DNA from: an uncultured Clostridia bacterium
GTDB taxonomy: Bacteria; Bacillota; Clostridia; Oscillospirales; Acutalibacteraceae
NCBI GenBank assembly: GCA_937898625.1
Contig: CALEJF010000006.1
Coordinates: 1-64,000 of the forward strand
DNA length: 64,000 bases
Reading direction: 5' to 3'
Under the pieces are notes generated by a model that was given only the letters and a program-made list of their open reading frames with translations, ran no database searches and had not been told where the DNA came from. Below, in pieces: positions 59,431 through 64,000 of this stretch. The stretch's first letter is position 1. Each line of letters begins with the position of its first letter. Made by a program: the position numbers and the translations under genes.

Positions 59431-60824
59431 TGGCAAAGAAGAAATCAATTTTCGGAACAGCTCTTGGATATGGTATCGGTGCTATCGGTCTTGACTTGAG
59501 CTATGGTATGTTCTATTCATATCTTTCATATTACCTTTCAAGTGTTTTAGGTTTACAAGAAGGCTTTTTGCTTCTTATTACTCCTCTTGCACGAATCTGG
59601 GACGGAATTAACGACCCGATGATGGGTACTATCGTAGATAATACAAGAACAAAATTCGGTAAATACAGACCTTGGATTTTAATTGGTGCTTTGTGTAATG
59701 CAGTTGTGCTTTTCCTTCTCTTTACATCCTTTGGTATGAGTGGACTTCCACTTTACATTTACATAGGTATTATGTATGTGCTTTGGGGTATGACAAACAC
59801 AATGGCGGATATTCCTTATTGGTCAATGGTGCCATCTTTCACAAGTGAAGAAAAAGAGAGAAATCTTGTGGCAACTGTTGCCCGTTCGTTCTCAGGTATA
59901 GGTCAGGGAATTATCTCGATTCTCACTCCTATTATCTGCCCTATGCTCTCAAGTGGTATTACAGACGAAAAAGGTTATAGTGCAAGTGGTTTCTCACGCT
60001 GGGCAGGAATTTGTGGTGTGGCACTTGTATTCTTTGCACTCGTTTGTGTGCTTATAACAAAAGAAACAAATGTTGTTTATGGAGAGAAAAAGAAATTTAG
60101 TTTAAAACAGATTTTCACAGTTATCAAGAACAATGACCAGCTAGTTGTTTTCATAGTGTTTGCTATGCTTTCAAATGCAGGATGGTACTTAACAAGTTCA
60201 ACTGCAGTTTATTATTTCACAGATACATTGGGCAACTCAAAATTACAATCCCTTTTCCAGACAATCGGTACTGTTGGTTCAGTTTTAGGACTTTTGGTTG
60301 TGCCCATACTTACAAAATGGTTCTCAAAGAGAACCACCTACACAATTTCTCTTGTGACTGCTGTTGTAGGTTACGGACTTATGCTTTTAACAGGTCCGAT
60401 TCTTAAACTCAATGTTGTGATTATGGATGTTTGCTATATTCTTGCATCCGTTGGTGTTTCTTCAATGTTTGTGTCACAGACAATCTTCCTTGCAGACATT
60501 GTTGACTACGGTGAGTATAAGAATGGTGAGAGAAATGAAAGCATCACCTTCTCAATGAAGGGATTTTTACAGAAAATGGCTTACACTATTCAAACAATTG
60601 TGCTTTTCGGTGGACTTGGACTTATGAATTACAACGAGCAGATTACAGCCAATGTTGGACTTAACAATACAACAAAAACAGGTATCGGTGTAATTTGCTT
60701 TGGTGTGCCAATGCTATTCTTCCTTGCATCTTTAATTGTTTTCCGTAGTAAGTTTAAGGTTTATGGTGAACTTGCTGACAAAGTACACGATTACATAATT
60801 GAAAAGAGAGCGAATGGTAATTAA
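59430..60824 (+). CDS. GPH-family (MelB-type) symporter
   Basis: 464-residue MFS transporter with twelve helices. The motif RIWDGINDPMMGTIVDNT (near 54-71) holds the aspartates of the MelB cation/sugar site, and MADIPYWSMVPSF and DIVDYGEYKNGERNES are family features. It is translationally coupled to the small protein before it, and the phosphoesterase gene follows after 2 bases. The substrate is unknown. The other family member in the window is at 45933-47390. Confidence 0.92.
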   Translation: MAKKKSIFGTALGYGIGAIGLDLSYGMFYSYLSYYLSSVLGLQEGFLLLITPLARIWDGINDPMMGTIVDNTRTKFGKYRPWILIGALCNAVVLFLLFTSFGMSGLPLYIYIGIMYVLWGMTNTMADIPYWSMVPSFTSEEKERNLVATVARSFSGIGQGIISILTPIICPMLSSGITDEKGYSASGFSRWAGICGVALVFFALVCVLITKETNVVYGEKKKFSLKQIFTVIKNNDQLVVFIVFAMLSNAGWYLTSSTAVYYFTDTLGNSKLQSLFQTIGTVGSVLGLLVVPILTKWFSKRTTYTISLVTAVVGYGLMLLTGPILKLNVVIMDVCYILASVGVSSMFVSQTIFLADIVDYGEYKNGERNESITFSMKGFLQKMAYTIQTIVLFGGLGLMNYNEQITANVGLNNTTKTGIGVICFGVPMLFFLASLIVFRSKFKVYGELADKVHDYIIEKRANGN

Positions 60825-60826
60825 TT

Positions 60827-62215
60827 ATGGCTGATTTAAAATTCTATCAGATAACGGACTTGCACCACTATGCTCTTGAACTCGGCACAGAGGGAAAGGC
60901 ATTTGAGAAAATATGTCTTTCCGACCAGAAATGCCTTGCAGAAACGGGTGCGATGATTGATGCGTACTTTGACAAGATTATTGAGGATACAGAAACAAAT
61001 ATTGTCCTCATTACCGGTGATGTTACTTGTAATGGTGCAAAAGAGAGTCATTTTGACCTAATTCCTAAGTTACAGAGATTAAAAGATGCAGGTAAAAAGG
61101 TTTATGTGACAACCGGTACTCACGATTACTATATGGAAAACGGTAACGGTACAGGTAAGGCTGAAAAATGTGTTGGTGATGAGCTTTTAACAGCAACTCG
61201 TACAGAGCGTGACGAACTTTTAGAAATCTATCACGATTTCGGTTTGTCAGAAGCAATTTCCTTACATAAACCAAGCCATTCATATTGTGTGCAGTTGCAG
61301 GAAGGTTACAGATTACTTTGTCTTAATGATGATGGCGACGAATTCTTCTGTGGCTACTACGACGACTGTCTTGAATGGATAAAAGAGCAAATTGACGATG
61401 CAAAGGCTAACGGAGATTATATTTTCGCGGTAACACATCATCCTGTGTTGCCACCAACACCAATTTATCCTCTTTTCAGCATGAGGGATATGCTTGGTGA
61501 CTATGAAAAAACATCGGAGTTTCTTGCAGATAATGGTGTGAAATTCATTTTTACAGGTCATACCCATATGATGAATATTGCGAAAATGACAACACCAAAG
61601 GGGAATGATTTTTACGATATTAACACTTGTTCAGCGGTTGGATACCCAAATGCTATGCGAAAAGTAGTTATGACGGATACAGAGGTTATTGTTGATAGTG
61701 TAAAAATTGATAATTTCGACTGGGACTTAAAGGGCAAGACTGTTGATGAATATACAAAGGCGAATTTTCTTGAGTTTTTAAATGCCATTTTCGATTCTAT
61801 GGCTTATGATATTCCGAAACTTGCAGAGCTTTCAACATCATTCAGTATGACCCCGGAAATAGTTTATAAGGCAGAGCCTGTTCTTGTGCCATTTGGAAAA
61901 TTTCTGCAGAAAGCAACTTTTGGAACAATAGGCAAAATCTTCGGAATCAGCAAATACATTCACGAGTCAATCAAGGATAGAAATGTTAAAGATTTTCTTT
62001 TGGAATGTGTAACAAATGTGTTTGTTGGTGATGAACCGTATAATCCGTATACATATGAGTATCTTGCACTATGGGCATTGATTAACAAACGAGTAAAAAA
62101 GGTGCTTAAACCTGTAAAAGGTACGGAAAAGGTTATGGAAATTCTTGATATTATCCTTAATGGCGTTCTTTATGACGCACCTCCAAGCGACTGGAAAGGC
62201 ACTTTTGCTAAATAA
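60827..62215 (+). CDS. calcineurin-like metallophosphoesterase with C-terminal extension
   Basis: 462 residues, no signal peptide, so cytoplasmic. Metal motifs are ITDLHHY (near 8-14), ITGDVTCNG (near 62-70), TTGTHDYY (near 95, GTHD for GNHD), VTHHPVLPP (near 202) and FTGHTHMMN (near 246). The last 170 residues form a helical domain of unknown role. It follows the symporter gene by 2 bases, suggesting that the imported compound is its substrate or a precursor of it. Confidence 0.9.
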   Translation: MADLKFYQITDLHHYALELGTEGKAFEKICLSDQKCLAETGAMIDAYFDKIIEDTETNIVLITGDVTCNGAKESHFDLIPKLQRLKDAGKKVYVTTGTHDYYMENGNGTGKAEKCVGDELLTATRTERDELLEIYHDFGLSEAISLHKPSHSYCVQLQEGYRLLCLNDDGDEFFCGYYDDCLEWIKEQIDDAKANGDYIFAVTHHPVLPPTPIYPLFSMRDMLGDYEKTSEFLADNGVKFIFTGHTHMMNIAKMTTPKGNDFYDINTCSAVGYPNAMRKVVMTDTEVIVDSVKIDNFDWDLKGKTVDEYTKANFLEFLNAIFDSMAYDIPKLAELSTSFSMTPEIVYKAEPVLVPFGKFLQKATFGTIGKIFGISKYIHESIKDRNVKDFLLECVTNVFVGDEPYNPYTYEYLALWALINKRVKKVLKPVKGTEKVMEILDIILNGVLYDAPPSDWKGTFAK

Positions 62216-62304
62216 TCTGTTCAAGTATTATTGGAGGGAAAAGTATTTTTGTCGATATATGATGAAAATATTGATAAATTAAGGTTAAACATAAGGCGTT
62301 TTCC

Positions 62305-62333
62305 GTTGACAATTAAAAGGATTTGTGATTTAA
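62305..62333 (+). promoter_or_regulatory. promoter for cohesin-dockerin gene
   Basis: TTGACA at 62305-62310, 17 bases, TTTAAT at 62328-62333, 38 bases before the start. It is the same pair as at 8561-8589. Confidence 0.75.
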
Positions 62334-62371
62334 TTTTATCATAATTAAAATTTAGAAAAGGGGATTTATGT

Positions 62372-63757
62372 ATGAAAAAAATCTTATCAGTTTTAATGGC
62401 AGTAGTAATGCTTTTAACTATGTTTGTTATTACATCTTCTGCTGCTAAAGTGCCGACATTTTCTGTTGCTTCAAATGTAGCCTCAGCAAAGGTTGGCGAT
62501 ACAGTTAAAGTAACTGTAAGCACATCAAAAAACTCAAAACTTTGTGCAGTAACACTTTCATTGAAATATGACAGTGCGTATTTTCAGGTTACTAAAGCAA
62601 CCGGAGCAGGGGCAATCCCATCTGAAATGCTCAACACAGCATTAAAGAATGAGGTAAGATATGTGGGTGCTACAGCAACACATATTGACGACAGTGCAAC
62701 AACTCTCTTTACAGTAGAGTTCAAGGTTCTTAAAACAGGCGGTAAAATTACTTTTAGCGGAACAGAGGTTTATGTTGCCGAAGGCGAAGAATTTGAAGCT
62801 GTTGATGTAACAAGTAAAGTAGCAGATAAGTCAGTGACAATTGCTTGTTCACACGGAAATAAAACTGAAACAGTTACAAAACAGCCAACTTGTACAGCAA
62901 AGGGCGAAAAGACAACTAAATGTAAAGATTGCGGTAAGGACTTTGGTAAAACAGAGATAGCCGCAAATGGTCATAAAGCAGGAAACTGGGAAGTTAAGAA
63001 GGCAGCAACTTGTACAGAAGCAGGCGAAAGCGTAAAGAAATGTACTGTTTGTAAAGCAGTAGTAGAAACAAGAAAAGACGCTAAAAAAGGACATAATTTT
63101 GAAAATCCTAAGGTAACAAAAGAGGCAACTTGTACAGAAAAAGGTCTTAAAGAAGGCAAATGTAAGACATGCGGACAGGTAACAAAGGAAGAAATTCCTA
63201 TGAAGGCTCACACACCGGGAGCATGGGAAGTTAAGACTGCAGCAACTTGTTCAAAAGAAGGTCAGAGCGTTAAAAAGTGTACAGTTTGTAAAACAGTAGT
63301 TGAAGCAAGAACAGATGCTAAAAAGGCTCATACACCTGGCGAATGGGAAGTTAAAACAGCAGCAACTTGTACAAAGGAAGGCGAAAGCGTAAAGAAATGT
63401 ACAGTTTGTAAGGCAGTAGTAGAAACAAGAAAAGATGCTAAGGCAAAACATACACCTGGTGAATGGGAAGTAAGCGTTGAAGCAACTGCAACAAAACCAG
63501 GTAAAATGGTTAAGAAATGTACTGTTTGTAAAGCAGTAGTAGAGGAAAAAGAATACACCCTCGGCAAACTTGGTGATGTAAGTGGTGACGGTAAGATTTC
63601 TGCACTTGATGTAAGAAAGACTTTACAGTATACAGCAGGAAAAATCGAACTCACTCCTACTCAGATAGCACTTGCTGATGTAACAGGTGACGGCAAGATT
63701 TCTGCACTTGATGCTCGTTGGCTTTTACAGGTAGTTGCAGGTTCTCGTAAACTTTAA
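62372..63757 (+). CDS. secreted cohesin protein with six Cys-rich repeats and a dockerin
   Basis: 461 residues. A signal peptide (1-24) is followed by a cohesin-like domain (about 28-155: SAKVGDTVKVTVSTSKNSK, LCAVTLSLKYD, LFTVEFKVLKTGG). Six repeats of about 40 residues (about 158-395) have the core ATCTxxGxxVKKCTVCK; the sixth has lost its first Cys. The C-terminus (about 400-461) is a dockerin with DVSGDGKISALDVRKTL and DVTGDGKISALDARWLL. Having both modules it can act as an adaptor or self-assemble. The repeat DNA is nearly identical in places, indicating recent expansion or recombination. Its paralogues are at 31403 and 63910. Confidence 0.9.
   Translation: MKKILSVLMAVVMLLTMFVITSSAAKVPTFSVASNVASAKVGDTVKVTVSTSKNSKLCAVTLSLKYDSAYFQVTKATGAGAIPSEMLNTALKNEVRYVGATATHIDDSATTLFTVEFKVLKTGGKITFSGTEVYVAEGEEFEAVDVTSKVADKSVTIACSHGNKTETVTKQPTCTAKGEKTTKCKDCGKDFGKTEIAANGHKAGNWEVKKAATCTEAGESVKKCTVCKAVVETRKDAKKGHNFENPKVTKEATCTEKGLKEGKCKTCGQVTKEEIPMKAHTPGAWEVKTAATCSKEGQSVKKCTVCKTVVEARTDAKKAHTPGEWEVKTAATCTKEGESVKKCTVCKAVVETRKDAKAKHTPGEWEVSVEATATKPGKMVKKCTVCKAVVEEKEYTLGKLGDVSGDGKISALDVRKTLQYTAGKIELTPTQIALADVTGDGKISALDARWLLQVVAGSRKL
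62845..63555 (+). repeat. in-gene tandem repeats coding the Cys-rich modules
   Basis: Six repeats with a period of about 120-130 bases. The ones starting near 62985, 63225, 63345 and 63465 are the most alike, sharing blocks such as AAATGTACTGTTTGTAAAGC. They could vary in number between strains. Confidence 0.75.
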
Positions 63758-63786
63758 TTTTGTAATTAAATGGAAAAGCGGAAATA

Positions 63787-63815
63787 TTGACAAAAATATT
63801 TTTGTATGATATAAC
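63787..63815 (+). promoter_or_regulatory. promoter for third cohesin paralogue
   Basis: TTGACA at 63787-63792, 17 bases, TATAAC at 63810-63815. The following leader (63816-63895) contains small hairpins, including GTAC-TTTT-GTAC and GGGC-AAA-GCCC. Confidence 0.75.
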
Positions 63816-63909
63816 TATGTTATCATTATGTACTTTTGTACATTGTGCGGTTGCAGGTTTGCAACTACAAAATAATTTTAGGGCAAAGCCCAAAAGGAAG
63901 GTAAAAACA

Positions 63910-64000
63910 ATGAAGAAAATCGTAAGTATTCTTGTAGCAGTTTTAGTTGTTTTCAGCATGTTCGCTGTTACAGCTTCAGCAGCAAACGTTCCAACAATTA
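63910..64000 (+). CDS. secreted cohesin-family paralogue, 5' part only
   Basis: Only the first 30 codons are inside the window: a signal peptide (MKKIVSILVAVLVVFSMFAV, then TASAA) and NVPTI, which aligns with the mature start of the proteins at 31403 (TAPTI) and 62372 (KVPTF). GGAAGG lies upstream. It is therefore very probably another cohesin protein in tandem with 62372, but the domain itself lies outside the window. Confidence 0.7.
   Translation, partial: MKKIVSILVAVLVVFSMFAVTASAANVPTI

Overview
The window reads as chromosome of a low-GC, Gram-positive gut or rumen Clostridia (Oscillospirales/Ruminococcaceae-like). The clues are low GC with strong AGGAGG-type ribosome sites, the rny-ymdB pair, DapL-type diaminopimelate synthesis, a short class-3 ProS, Na+-pump decarboxylase subunits, and secreted cohesin and dockerin proteins. 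The species cannot be fixed from the sequence alone.

Layout. 1-8078 (+): rny, ymdB, a peptide-type ABC lipoprotein, recG, a TIM-barrel protein and an esterase. 8179-10830 (+): two secreted dockerin proteins, one a large BspA-type leucine-rich-repeat protein. 10891-12767 (-): a CpsB-type tyrosine phosphatase and an AI-2E family exporter. 13000-20599 (+): hom, lysC, guaB, glyA, dapF and dapL, an aspartate-family, one-carbon and purine block. 20634-31305: a D-2-hydroxyacid dehydrogenase, a VTT membrane protein, a galactokinase, two M42 peptidases, a GNAT protein, a methionine-gamma-lyase-like protein, a phosphohexomutase, acpP and proS. 31403-34632 (+): a secreted cohesin protein, a GH18-like protein and a secreted esterase. 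34975-40113: a phosphoesterase (-), a D,D-carboxypeptidase, a GT2/GtrA pair and a beta-lactamase-fold protein. 40159-50855 is almost all on the minus strand: GmhA-like, HAD, an HTH-TM-lipase fusion, a PPOX flavoprotein, a purple-acid-phosphatase-like protein, a four-helix-bundle protein, a GPH symporter, rlmD, a chromate-transporter pair and a cyclase. 51147-55842 (-): tRNA-Leu, an SPFH/NfeD/DUF operon and oadB/oadG-like genes. 56035-64000 (+): a DUF554 protein, a MurE-ArgB fusion, a small protein, a second GPH symporter plus phosphoesterase, and two cohesin paralogues, the last cut by the window edge.

The most unusual content is a family of small structured elements at 34654-34831, 45351-45912, 47416-47497 and 47601-47781. 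Each full element has about four short identical linkers separated by small hairpins, then a mirrored set with the linkers in inverted orientation. In one element a four-helix-bundle gene sits between the halves; in two others the centre is empty; the fourth is a lone half. Compensatory base changes between copies show that the hairpins are conserved as structures. This looks like a gene-bearing element with gene-less derivatives, comparable in layout to REP/RAYT pairs but built around a four-helix-bundle protein. Two protein fusions also stand out: an XRE DNA-binding domain joined through a membrane helix to a family I.5-type lipase, and a MurE-like ligase joined to a complete N-acetylglutamate kinase.

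Functionally, the secreted proteins form a small cohesin/dockerin set, three of whose genes share TTGACA/TTTAAT-type promoters. Two separate loci pair a GPH symporter with a calcineurin-like phosphoesterase.
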